NCBI RefSeq assembly: GCF_003236305.1
Contig: NZ_POTX01000022.1
Span: forward strand, 1 to 43,090
DNA: 43,090 bases
Direction of reading: 5' to 3'
Origin: Micromonospora endophytica
GTDB lineage: Bacteria; Actinomycetota; Actinomycetes; Mycobacteriales; Micromonosporaceae
Shown here piece after piece: positions 8,358-14,904 of the stretch (the stretch's first letter is position 1; every line of letters begins with the position of its first letter). The position numbers and the translations under genes are program-made. The notes beneath the pieces were generated by a model. That model made no database searches. It was not told the DNA's origin and saw only the letters and a program-made list of their open reading frames with translations.

Positions 8358-8483
8358 CGCCCACCAAGTTGATCTTGCGGGTGAACCAGCTGACCGCGTC
8401 GGTCGTGCCGCTCTCTGTGTGGCTGCCCGATGCGGACTGTGGCTAGCCACGGATCCGTCGCCGGATGTACTAGCGTCGAGGGA

Positions 8484-8876
8484 ATGAAGAAGCGCGCCGC
8501 GAGGTACGAGCCACTGACGGTGGCACGCCTAGGGGCTCTGCTGGTCGGATCCGACGAGACGCGACGGTGGCGGCTGGTGGCGGAGTTTCTTGAGGAGTAC
8601 CGCTGGGAACCGGCCGAGATACGCGCCGGTCTACTGGACCAGGAACCAACGTCTACCGGCGACGAGCGCTGGGACGTATTCCTCGCGGCACTGACGGAAC
8701 ACCTGGCAGCCAAGGATGGGCGGGGCGCGCCGACGTGGGTCGAGGCACGGTCGCTCCGGCGGTTCTGGTTTCCCTTCAACACCCGTGCCGCCCGGGTCGA
8801 CGCGGTGGTGCACGCGCCAGCAGCGTTCCGTCGTCGGGGCGTGTACGTCTCGGCGCAGGAGCTGAACGTCGCGTGA
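8484..8876 (+). CDS. Probable antitoxin partner of the nucleotidyltransferase
   Basis: The protein has 130 aa, starting at ATG 8484 after GAGGGA. It begins MKKRAARYEPLTVARLG and is rich in Arg/Trp and helices (RRWRLVAEFLEEYRWEP, GAPTWVEARSLRRFWFPF). It ends four bases into the nucleotidyltransferase gene (GTGA overlap). I know no function for it by name. Paired small genes in front of AbiEii/MenT-like nucleotidyltransferases are commonly their antitoxins, and some regulate transcription. The tight coupling and position support that role by analogy only. The pair lies directly outside the att-like repeat at 8337-8357. Confidence 0.6.
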   Translation: MKKRAARYEPLTVARLGALLVGSDETRRWRLVAEFLEEYRWEPAEIRAGLLDQEPTSTGDERWDVFLAALTEHLAAKDGRGAPTWVEARSLRRFWFPFNTRAARVDAVVHAPAAFRRRGVYVSAQELNVA

Positions 8877-9403
8877 GCATCAATGATCCATTGCTGGACC
8901 GCGCGGCGATCGAGGATGCCTTCCGGCGGCTCGGGGATCGGCTGTCGAGGCGAGGTGTTGTCGCGGACCTCTACATCTTCGGCGGGGCGGCGATGGCTTT
9001 GGCCTACGACGCTCGACGGGCTACTCGGGACATCGACGCGGTGTTCCAACCCCATGGCATCGTGCTCGACGAGGCTCGTGCGGTGGCGGATGAACTCGGC
9101 CTGCCGCACTGGTGGCTCAACGAGCAGGCGAGTGCCTATGTCGCTCCGGGAGGCGACGCGACGGCTCCGCGCGTCTTCGACCACCCCGGCCTGCGGGTGG
9201 CTGCGGCGTCTGCGGAGCATCTGCTGGCCATGAAGGTGCTTGCCGCACGGCGGCGAGACGCCGAGGACATCCGCTTCCTGGTCGACCACCTCCGGCTGAC
9301 CAGCGCGGAGCAGGTCCTCGCCCTGTGTGCGGAAGTCTTCCCGGATGAGGAGGTCCCAGGCCGGGCGAGACTCGTGCTCGACGACGTCTTCGACGACTCG
9401 TAG
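8873..9403 (+). CDS. Nucleotidyltransferase-fold protein (DUF6036 / AbiEii / MenT-like)
   Basis: The protein has 176 aa with a GTG start at 8873 overlapping the upstream stop. The motif FGGAAMALAYDARRATRDID (about residues 35-54) is the G-G...D-x-D signature of the polymerase-beta nucleotidyltransferase superfamily, with two metal-binding acids. It is followed by LRVAAASAEHLLAMKVLAARRRDAED, typical of the substrate-domain helices. Related toxins add nucleotides to tRNA 3' ends or other targets and so block translation. Whether this one is toxic is inference. The length is short for AbiEii (about 300 aa) and closer to DUF6036 proteins. Confidence 0.8.
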   Translation: MSINDPLLDRAAIEDAFRRLGDRLSRRGVVADLYIFGGAAMALAYDARRATRDIDAVFQPHGIVLDEARAVADELGLPHWWLNEQASAYVAPGGDATAPRVFDHPGLRVAAASAEHLLAMKVLAARRRDAEDIRFLVDHLRLTSAEQVLALCAEVFPDEEVPGRARLVLDDVFDDS

Positions 9404-9443
9404 ACCCGCCATCGGGCTTCCGCAGCGACGGAGCTACTTCGCT

Positions 9444-9857
9444 TCACCGATAGAACACCGTGCCGTCTCTGCTCGGGTTGACTGGTGGTGGGAAGTCGCC
9501 CGAAGCTCGGTCGCCTGCCGCGTATCGCCGTACCGACTCACGATTCTGTCCGACCCGTTCCGCTATGTCGGCAAGCGTCACCCGGTCCTGATCCAAGACG
9601 CGGAGCGCAGTCAGGCCGACCTCATCGAGACTATGTACGGCGGACGCGATCGCGTCCGCCATGGTCTCGGCGTTCCGGTCGAACTCCGCGACCGGAAGGC
9701 CGTTCTCCGTGCCGAACGCCGCATCGTCGCAGCCTGCTTCGAACAGTGCGTCCAGTTCACTGCCGACAGGCTGCCGGTCAAGGATGACGGTGAATGCGTA
9801 TGTTGTCATGAGCTCATCGGCGATCTCCTTCTTCGGGTGGCGGCCCGAGCTGATCAT
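9444..9857 (-). CDS. Small protein with C-terminal helix-turn-helix, possible regulator
   Basis: The protein has 137 aa from ATG 9857, which has GAGGGG eight bases upstream. ATG 9809 (MTTYAFTVILDRQP) is a credible alternative start. The middle, ALFEAGCDDAAFGTENG, is followed by a C-terminal HTH, LADIAERVGQNRESVRRYA, and then GDFPPPVNP, a pattern of small MerR/excisionase-like DNA-binding proteins of actinobacteria. Two tandem 20-bp repeats at 9937-9977, each an imperfect inverted repeat, lie upstream and could be its own operator. Role unknown. Confidence 0.7.
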   Translation of the reverse strand: MISSGRHPKKEIADELMTTYAFTVILDRQPVGSELDALFEAGCDDAAFGTENGLPVAEFDRNAETMADAIASAVHSLDEVGLTALRVLDQDRVTLADIAERVGQNRESVRRYAAGDRASGDFPPPVNPSRDGTVFYR

Positions 9858-9936
9858 GCGGTGCCCCTCACGTGCTGGAGCGGGCTGTTGAGGCTTGTTC
9901 CATTCGCCCTCGATTCGCCCGAGTGGTAGGCGTTGG

Positions 9937-9977
9937 CTGGTGTAATAGCACACCGGCCTGGTGTAAGAGTGCACCGG
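9937..9977 (-). promoter_or_regulatory. Two tandem 20-bp repeats, candidate operator
   Basis: CTGGTGTAATAGCACACCGG (9937-9956) and CTGGTGTAAGAGTGCACCGG (9958-9977) differ at three or fewer positions and sit 21 bp apart, two helical turns. Each has GGTG/CACC arms. They lie 80 bases upstream of the HTH protein start. Confidence 0.5.
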
Positions 9978-10105
9978 ACCGTTGTGTCGTTCATGTTCGT
10001 GTTCAACGACCAGGAGGCTTCTTCGCTTCTGCCCAGTTCAGAGATCGGTCAGTCCTGCGGTTCGTCGAGTGCCGCGTGCGGCGGGTCCGGGTCAGGGTTG
10101 TCGGG

Positions 10106-10549
10106 TCAAGCCGACGAAGGCGGGCGATATTCGGCGGCGAGTTCCTCTGCGTCAGCCACCAGCTCGTCGAGTTCCGTCGCGCTCAGGTTCGTCTGCAGGA
10201 GTAGCTCTCCGAGAATGAACACCTCGACTCCGAGCGCGGTTTCGGCGGGGATGTTGTCGACCAGTTCCGGTTCACCGAGGGCGGCGCGGATGAGCCCTTC
10301 CATCTCCAGGGCCGGCAGGGTGTCGCGGTCGTTGTACCGGAGGCGGGTGGCGCAGACCCAGGCGGCTACGTCGCTCGGGGTGGTGTTGGGTGGGAAGTGC
10401 CGATTGACGGCGAGCGCGAACGCTCCACCGATGATCAGGGGGTTGCCGAGCTGGTCGCTACGGCGGATCTCCTCAAGAATGGCGTCGACGCCGTCCCAGT
10501 CAGCTCGGGCCATGGCTCGGATTACGTCGCTCAATGGTTGTTCGTTCAT
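10106..10549 (-). CDS. Conserved helical protein, paralogue of 13113-13541
   Basis: The protein has 147 aa, ATG 10549, with GAGG ten bases upstream. It is all-helical by eye, with the strongly conserved core PSDVAAWV, LPALEMEGLIRAALGEP and LVDNIPAET. It shares about 60 percent of residues with the protein at 13113-13541, including start region and C-terminus, so the two are recent paralogues. I do not recognise the family and no catalytic motif is apparent. It follows the XRE regulator gene by 55 bases on the same strand and is probably in that operon. The other copy follows a block of WXG-like proteins, so both may do the same job in two settings. Confidence 0.7.
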   Translation of the reverse strand: MNEQPLSDVIRAMARADWDGVDAILEEIRRSDQLGNPLIIGGAFALAVNRHFPPNTTPSDVAAWVCATRLRYNDRDTLPALEMEGLIRAALGEPELVDNIPAETALGVEVFILGELLLQTNLSATELDELVADAEELAAEYRPPSSA

Positions 10550-10604
10550 GTCGAGTGCCTCATCGAATGGGTGTGTGGAGCGCCGCGATCGGCGGTCGTG
10601 CGGG

Positions 10605-11756
10605 TCAGGGTTGGCGGGTCAGGCCGACGATGGTGGCCAGTCGCGCGATGTCGGCCGCTGCCGGTCCGCGGTGGATGATTTGGGCGAGGAGGGTACGGGC
10701 GACAGGGCGGCTGCGGACCTCGGCGGGCGCGAGGCTGTCGGCGTCGAGTAGGGCTTGCCCGGCCTGGGTGGGGTCGCCGGTGTCGAGGTGCGCGTGGGCG
10801 GTGTCGATGAGGTGGGCGGCGCGATGTTCGGGTGGTAGTCGTCGCCAGCCGTCGCTGCGGATGGCGTGTTCGTGTCGTTCGATGGCTTCGCTGGGGTTGC
10901 CGAGGTGGTGGGCGGCGAGTGAGCGGGCCACCTGGACGGCCGTCCGTCCGAAGGCGGTGTGCTGGGCGTCGGTGTCGCGGGCGAGCCGATGAGCCAGGCC
11001 GGCGGCATGGTCGAGCAGGTCCTGGGCGTTGCGGCGGTCACCTCGGCTGGCGGCGGCGAGTCCGGCCTGGAGGAAGAGGGTTCCGCGTACGGTGTGGTCG
11101 TCGGTGGTGTCCGCGGCGGTGAGGGCGGCGGTGAGCGCGAGTTGGTGGTGGCCGAGCGCGCGCAGGGCCTGGGTGACGTCGATGGTGGCGGCGGCGGTGA
11201 GTGTGGGGCCGCCATCGGCGGCGGTGACGGCCCGGTCGGCGGCCAGCCAGGCAAGCTCGGCGTGGTCGAGCTTGACCAGGACCGCAGCGGTGATCCGGTA
11301 CGTGGACACCAGCAGGCTCCGCGGCCCGCGCGTCACGTCGAGCAGGCCGGGTAGTGCGCCCAGGAGCTGCGGGTAGCGGGCATGCTGGTAGCTCATCCAG
11401 GCGTGCCCGACCTGCTGGCTGGCCTGCTGCGCCGGGACGGTGCGCAGCGGTCGATCGTGGTACGACGCGAGGGCCGCGCGGACCGCGTCGACTCCTTCCA
11501 CGCTCGGTGTGGCCGGTGCCGGCCGGCGCGGGCCGAGGAGCACTTCCGGGTCCAGGCGCAGCACGTCGGCGATGTCCCGAATCACCGAGTAGCGGTCGAG
11601 CCGACGTACCCCGCGTTCCACTTTGTCGACCCAGCTTTTCGACTTGCCGAGCCGGTCGGCGAACGCCTGCTGACTCATTCCCCGGTTGGTCCGCAACTCA
11701 GCCACCCGCCGCCCGATGGGTACGGAGTTGTGGTCGCGGCGGTGCGGCCGGTTCAT
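10605..11756 (-). CDS. XRE-family regulator with TPR-like C-terminal domain
   Basis: The protein has 383 aa, from ATG 11756 behind GGGGGGA. It starts in the ATGA overlap with the stop of the preceding microprotein gene. Residues about 10-65 form an XRE helix-turn-helix (IGRRVAELRTNRGMSQQAFA, then LGKSKSWVDKVERGVRRLD). The remainder is Ala/Leu/Arg-rich helical repeats (LDHAELAWLAADRAVTAADG, AGLAAASRGDRRNAQDLLDH), a TPR-like array as in many streptomycete regulators whose repeats sense a peptide or small ligand. Target unknown. A TGTC-N4-GACA palindrome at 12117-12132, in front of the operon, suggests control by the adjacent GntR protein. Confidence 0.88.
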   Translation of the reverse strand: MNRPHRRDHNSVPIGRRVAELRTNRGMSQQAFADRLGKSKSWVDKVERGVRRLDRYSVIRDIADVLRLDPEVLLGPRRPAPATPSVEGVDAVRAALASYHDRPLRTVPAQQASQQVGHAWMSYQHARYPQLLGALPGLLDVTRGPRSLLVSTYRITAAVLVKLDHAELAWLAADRAVTAADGGPTLTAAATIDVTQALRALGHHQLALTAALTAADTTDDHTVRGTLFLQAGLAAASRGDRRNAQDLLDHAAGLAHRLARDTDAQHTAFGRTAVQVARSLAAHHLGNPSEAIERHEHAIRSDGWRRLPPEHRAAHLIDTAHAHLDTGDPTQAGQALLDADSLAPAEVRSRPVARTLLAQIIHRGPAAADIARLATIVGLTRQP

Positions 11757-11899
11757 CGTTCCCCCCGCACCGGCGGCATGGCGTCGGTGGCTTCCCCACA
11801 ACGCGGACACCACCGCGACTTCACCCTGAACGCAAACAGCCCCGTCACGAACCCCAGCAGCACCCCACTGAGGATCATCATCACCACCTCGACACCCAC
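11753..11899 (-). CDS. 48-aa membrane microprotein with CxxC zinc knuckle
   Basis: A small gene with a GTG start at 11899 preceded by AAGGTGAG, ending in TGA that overlaps the start of the XRE regulator (ATGA). It encodes one transmembrane helix (MMILSGVLLGFVTGLFAF) followed by RVKSRWCPRCGE, a single CPRC knuckle, then a short tail MPPVRGER. The coding potential is supported by both junctions: start six bases after the preceding small gene and end overlapping the next. It may anchor or sense for the regulator, which is inference. Confidence 0.65.
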   Translation of the reverse strand: MGVEVVMMILSGVLLGFVTGLFAFRVKSRWCPRCGEATDAMPPVRGER

Positions 11900-11905
11900 G
11901 AGCGC

Positions 11906-12022
11906 TCACCTTCCGTCGAGCCAGAGCGCAGCGACAGAGCCCACGGGTGACGACACATTGGATGGGGGCGACTGCTCGCAGAAGCCGCAGCAGGGCAGCC
12001 TCGTGCAGGGGAAGTAGCACAC
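11906..12022 (-). CDS. 38-aa cysteine-rich microprotein
   Basis: A GTG start at 12022 with AGGGACC upstream. It ends at TGA 11906 inside the ribosome binding region of the next gene. The peptide opens MCYFPCTRLPCCGFCEQS, with five cysteines in the first 15 residues (CxxxCxxxxCCxxC), then a Ser/Val-rich tail. The spacing could bind zinc or form disulfides. It is the first gene of a very tight operon with the membrane microprotein and the XRE regulator. No name or function is known to me. The call rests on gene spacing and the cysteine pattern, so it could be spurious. Confidence 0.45.
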   Translation of the reverse strand: MCYFPCTRLPCCGFCEQSPPSNVSSPVGSVAALWLDGR

Positions 12023-12116
12023 ATGTCAGGTCCCTTCGGGAGATGGACTCCCACACCAGGACTTCTTCGACCAAATGACCGGCGTGGGACTATCCCTACA
12101 GAACCAAGCGTGGCGT

Positions 12117-12132
12117 ATTGTCAGCAGACAAT
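12117..12132. promoter_or_regulatory. GntR-type operator, copy 1
   Basis: ATTGTC-AGCA-GACAAT, perfect 6-bp arms around four bases. It shares the TGTC-N4-GACA form with 12961-12974 and 13057-13070. It lies 95 bases upstream of the microprotein/XRE operon. An extra half-site CTGACAATA is at 12144-12152. Confidence 0.6.
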
Positions 12133-12146
12133 CAAGTCTTCATCTG

Positions 12147-12171
12147 ACAATATTCCGACGTTACGCGTCGG
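12147..12171 (-). terminator. Weak hairpin at the end of the GntR gene
   Basis: CCGACG (12155-12160) pairs with CGTCGG (12166-12171) around five bases. It includes the stop codon and is followed, on the minus strand, by AATATTG. Stem of six, so only a possible terminator. Confidence 0.35.
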
Positions 12172-12949
12172 CCGGAAAGGCATACACCAGTTCGTACGCC
12201 TCGGCGTCGAGCACCATCAGCGATACCTCAACGCAGCGGTCACCTGCGTAGGCGTACCTGGTGATCTCGAAGACCAGGCTCCCTTCTCGACGTAGACCCA
12301 GCCCGTCCCGGCCGTCCACCCCGTCAATCTCTTCCGGGGTGGGTGCGCGACTGATCACCCGCTCGACAAATCTCGTGGGCGCGAATCCCATCTCGGCGAG
12401 CCGGGCGAACGTCCCACCCGGTCCGGTATCGGTGTGTTCGATGCGAGTCCCACGGGTCAAACCTGTCGGAAGATAGGCGGTGGCGAGCTGGACGGAGCGT
12501 CGATCCCGCACGAAGCGGCGGTACCTCGACAACACTGCCTCACCGGGCGGCACCCCGAGCGCTTCGGCAATATGCGGCGGTGGCACGACATCGCCCACCT
12601 CGACATCTACCGCCTTCGGCGGATTCGGTGCGTCGTGCGCCTGGATCGACAGCCCGCGCCCCCACTGTTTCGACGACAGTCGACCAGGAGAGGAGCGAGG
12701 GATTCGGCCCGCCCGGACGTAGCTGCCGGAACCCCGGCGTGACTCGACCAACCCTTCAGCGCGCAGGCGATCGATAGCCTTCTCCGCAACGCCCCGGGCC
12801 ACACCCGCTTCGGTCGCGGCAAGCTCGCGTAGCGTAGGGAGCTTTGCGCCAGCTTCGTAACCCTGGACGCCCTCCCTGATCCTGCGCCTGAGTTCGGCGG
12901 CGAAGGTCTCGGCGCTGTGCTTTATCGTCGGGTCGCTCGCGTTGTCCAC
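12161..12949 (-). CDS. GntR-family (HutC/UTRA subfamily) transcription regulator
   Basis: The protein has 262 aa, GTG 12949 with GGAG six bases upstream. Residues about 12-80 are the winged helix: FAAELRRRIREGVQGYEAG, KLPTLRELAATEAGVARGV, then GLVESRRGSGSYV, the GntR wing. From about 110 a UTRA ligand domain follows (AEALGVPPGEAVLSRYRRFV, LATAYLPTG, ending LVFEITRYAYAGDRCVEVS). Regulators of this subfamily release DNA when bound to a small effector. KorSA-type members control integrative conjugative elements of actinomycetes. Candidate operators of one form sit at 12117-12132, 12961-12974 (just before its own ribosome binding site) and 13057-13070, arguing for autoregulation plus control of the neighbouring operon. 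Confidence 0.92.
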   Translation of the reverse strand: MDNASDPTIKHSAETFAAELRRRIREGVQGYEAGAKLPTLRELAATEAGVARGVAEKAIDRLRAEGLVESRRGSGSYVRAGRIPRSSPGRLSSKQWGRGLSIQAHDAPNPPKAVDVEVGDVVPPPHIAEALGVPPGEAVLSRYRRFVRDRRSVQLATAYLPTGLTRGTRIEHTDTGPGGTFARLAEMGFAPTRFVERVISRAPTPEEIDGVDGRDGLGLRREGSLVFEITRYAYAGDRCVEVSLMVLDAEAYELVYAFPADA

Positions 12950-12960
12950 CGGATCTCCAA

Positions 12961-12974
12961 CTGTCGTCTGACAG
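12961..12974. promoter_or_regulatory. GntR-type operator, copy 2 (autoregulatory)
   Basis: CTGTC-GTCT-GACAG, perfect 5-bp arms, ending 12 bases upstream of the GntR start codon and abutting its ribosome binding site. Same form as copies 1 and 3. Confidence 0.6.
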
Positions 12975-13056
12975 AAGGCTACTTGCGGCCCTGTGGCGGC
13001 ATGGAGCGGGCCTTGCGACCCGGCAAATCTCTACAGATTAACTTTGGACTCTCGGG

Positions 13057-13070
13057 TTGTCTACGGACAA
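13057..13070. promoter_or_regulatory. GntR-type operator, copy 3
   Basis: TTGTC-TACG-GACAA, perfect 5-bp arms, 87 bases upstream of copy 2 and downstream of the helical-protein operon. It is followed by a further TTTGTC at 13071-13076. Two sites with this spacing could allow looping over the GntR promoter. Confidence 0.6.
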
Positions 13071-13112
13071 TTTGTCGCCCGCGGGTATGCCTCCGGCGTG
13101 CGTCGGCGGTGC

Positions 13113-13541
13113 CTACATGTACTCCGCAGCGACTTCCTCCGCTTCCGCCACGAACTCATCAAGCTCGGCTGGGGTCAGCTTCTTCTCTTGCAGTAGCTGC
13201 CCAAGGACGAAGATCTCGGCGGCGATCATGGTCTCGGCGGGGATGTTGTCGACCAGCGCCGGTTCGCCGAGGGCGGCGCGGATAAGACCCTCCATCTCAA
13301 GGGCCGGCAGGGTGTCCCCGTCCTGGTACTGGGAACGGGTTGTGGACACCCATGCGGCAACATCGCTGGGACTGGCATCCGGTTCGAAGTGCCGGTTGAC
13401 AGCAAGGGTGAATGCCGCCCCAATGACCTGGAGGCCGCCGACCCAGCCGCCACGGCCGATCTCTGCGACGAGGGCCTCGGCGGCATCCCAGTCAGCTCGG
13501 GCCAACGCACGGACTAGATCGCTGAGCGCTTGAACCTTCAC
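13113..13541 (-). CDS. Conserved helical protein, paralogue of 10106-10549
   Basis: The protein has 142 aa. The start at GTG 13541 is chosen because it overlaps the upstream stop (GTGA) and aligns with the paralogue's start; a longer frame to 13586 would run into the previous gene. Core motifs are PSDVAAWV, LPALEMEGLIRAALGEP and LVDNIPAET. The C-terminus ELDEFVAEAEEVAAEY also matches. Last gene of a four-gene operon after three WXG-like proteins. Function unknown; cytoplasmic, with no signal or membrane segment. Conservation of the middle region in both copies suggests a binding surface. Confidence 0.72.
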   Translation of the reverse strand: MKVQALSDLVRALARADWDAAEALVAEIGRGGWVGGLQVIGAAFTLAVNRHFEPDASPSDVAAWVSTTRSQYQDGDTLPALEMEGLIRAALGEPALVDNIPAETMIAAEIFVLGQLLQEKKLTPAELDEFVAEAEEVAAEYM

Positions 13542-14191
13542 CTCTTCAACCTCGCTATCGTCTTGCCGGCCGCGATCATGAACCACCGTGCCCCCATGCC
13601 TGCCAGTAGGCCGACCACCACGAGATTGCCTGCGGCCTCCGCGCCATCAATCTTCGGCCGTGGTGCCGGGCTTGAAACTACGGGGGTACCAGTTCCCGTT
13701 GACTGAGTCCCGGAAGGCCCCTTCGGATCCTTTAAAAGCTTGATCAACTTATGTGAGGAGTCGACTGCTTCGGCCGCTCGCTCCTGTAGTTCGTCGGCCT
13801 TCCGCGCGGCCCGGTGGAGCACTCCCCGCATTCGGTCGCGGGCGAGGTCACGTCGGTCGCTGTCGGCCACGAGTTCTTCGCCGGACGGTGGCGTGGATGC
13901 GGCGGCTGCTTGAGGTGCCGAGCCCGGGGCGATGGCATTGAGGTACGCGCTGACATTCCGGGCAGCTTCGCTGCTGAGCCGGGCCAACCGGTGTGCCTTG
14001 TCAGTGCCGGTGCGGCTGTTGGCCACCGCCGCGCGGAGCGTCGGATGATCGGAACCCCTGCCAGCCGCCACGTACCGGGTGTTCGCCTCGGCGACGCCTG
14101 TTGCCGCGCGGGTGGCGCGTACCGCGACTGCGTCCAGTTGGTCCATAGCGGACTTGAGTTGGGCGATGACCTGGGCGAGCAGGCCGCTCAT
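13538..14191 (-). CDS. Helical protein with C-terminal membrane segment (WXG-like neighbourhood)
   Basis: The protein has 217 aa, ATG 14191 overlapping the preceding stop (ATGA). The N-terminal about 85 residues (LAQVIAQLKSAMDQLDAVAV, then THRLARLSSEAARNVSAYL-type helices) resemble the two-helix hairpins encoded by the two upstream genes. A charged coiled region (RMRGVLHRAARKADELQERA) and a Pro/Ser/Thr linker follow. Near the C-terminus is a Gly/Val-rich hydrophobic stretch (GNLVVVGLLAGMGARWFMIA) and a basic end. It looks like a membrane-anchored fusion of the helical hairpin. Not a family I recognise. Confidence 0.65.
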   Translation of the reverse strand: MSGLLAQVIAQLKSAMDQLDAVAVRATRAATGVAEANTRYVAAGRGSDHPTLRAAVANSRTGTDKAHRLARLSSEAARNVSAYLNAIAPGSAPQAAAASTPPSGEELVADSDRRDLARDRMRGVLHRAARKADELQERAAEAVDSSHKLIKLLKDPKGPSGTQSTGTGTPVVSSPAPRPKIDGAEAAGNLVVVGLLAGMGARWFMIAAGKTIARLKR

Positions 14192-14448
14192 CCCAGCACT
14201 TCCCGGTACGCGTTGCCGCTCTCTTGCGCCGCGGCGATGGCCCGCAGGGTCAACTTCACCTCGCGTACGGCGTCGGCGATGGCCTTGCGGGCCTGTTGTG
14301 CCTCGGTCCGCTGGCTGTCGTGCAGGGTGGCGAGCACGAGCGTGGAGACCTCGTCGAGGGTCGTGCCGACCCCTTCGATTGTCGTTTTGCCCTGCTCAAG
14401 CAGGTAGTTGGCCTCTCCGAGGGCGGCCTTGACCTCACCGATGCTCAC
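14188..14448 (-). CDS. WXG100-like small helical protein
   Basis: The protein has 86 aa with a GTG start at 14448, three bases after the previous gene. Two amphipathic helices, VKAALGEANYLLEQGKTTIE and EAQQARKAIADAVREVKLTL, give the ESAT-6-like length and shape but without a W-x-G turn. It is clearly related in layout to the 87-aa protein before it (14452-14715). Such small pairs are frequent in Micromonosporaceae and their role is unknown. Secretion through a type VII machine is possible but no secretion genes are adjacent. Confidence 0.7.
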   Translation of the reverse strand: MSIGEVKAALGEANYLLEQGKTTIEGVGTTLDEVSTLVLATLHDSQRTEAQQARKAIADAVREVKLTLRAIAAAQESGNAYREVLG

Positions 14449-14451
14449 GGG

Positions 14452-14715
14452 TCAGCCAAGGATGCTGATGTATTGCCGGGCCGCCTGGGCGCTGCCCTGA
14501 AGGACCGTCGCCGCCTCGATCAGCCGTTGCTTGCTCTGCTCGGTTCGGCTGATCGCCTCCGAGATCGTGGGATGTCCGGTGCCGGCGGCGACTGCGCGAA
14601 GCCGGGAGAGCACCTGTTCGGTGCCCTCGATGGCGGCTCGGATCTGGTTCGTCGTCGCGTTGCACTGCTCGGCTGCCTGGGCAAGTTCGGCTTTGACTTG
14701 CTCGATGCTGGCCAT
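14452..14715 (-). CDS. WXG100-like small helical protein
   Basis: The protein has 87 aa, ATG 14715 with GGAAGGA upstream; first gene of the operon 14715 to 13113. Sequence MASIEQVKAELAQAAEQCNA, then ATVLQGSAQAARQYISILG, predicts a helical hairpin of ESAT-6 size without W-x-G. Its C-terminal half aligns with the 86-aa neighbour (both end in Ala-rich helix plus a short LG or ILG tail). Function unknown. The operon faces away from the fitAB-like TA pair, leaving 186 bases for two divergent promoters. Confidence 0.7.
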   Translation of the reverse strand: MASIEQVKAELAQAAEQCNATTNQIRAAIEGTEQVLSRLRAVAAGTGHPTISEAISRTEQSKQRLIEAATVLQGSAQAARQYISILG

Positions 14716-14885
14716 GCCGTCCTTCCGGTCCGCTTCGCGGAATGCTGGGGTCCATCACTTGCGGTAGCGAGGCAGACACTATCCAACATGAATCCCCCTT
14801 CGCAGCCCCGCCTTACGGCGAGACGACAGTTGGCGGGTCGCCTGCGATCCGCAGACTCATCATTTATGGGCGGCGAGAACTGCTG
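14716..14885. other. Divergent promoter region
   Basis: Intergenic DNA between the WXG-like operon and the FitA-like antitoxin. It carries the leftward ribosome binding site. Otherwise I see no hairpin, RNA or reading frame worth calling. Confidence 0.4.
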
Positions 14886-14904
14886 CATGCATAATGAATG
14901 CATG
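14886..14904 (+). promoter_or_regulatory. Palindrome over the FitA-like start: operator and -10
   Basis: CATGCAT-AATGA-ATGCATG is a perfect 7-bp inverted repeat covering the antitoxin ATG (14902). It contains CATAAT (14890-14895), a -10-like hexamer seven bases before the ATG. Together this suggests a leaderless mRNA repressed by its own product. Confidence 0.55.

Noticed and set aside
8310..8364. Second complete tRNA ending in CCA
   Set aside because: Only the T-arm and 3' acceptor are recognisable; no matching 5' acceptor, D-arm or anticodon stem can be formed upstream.
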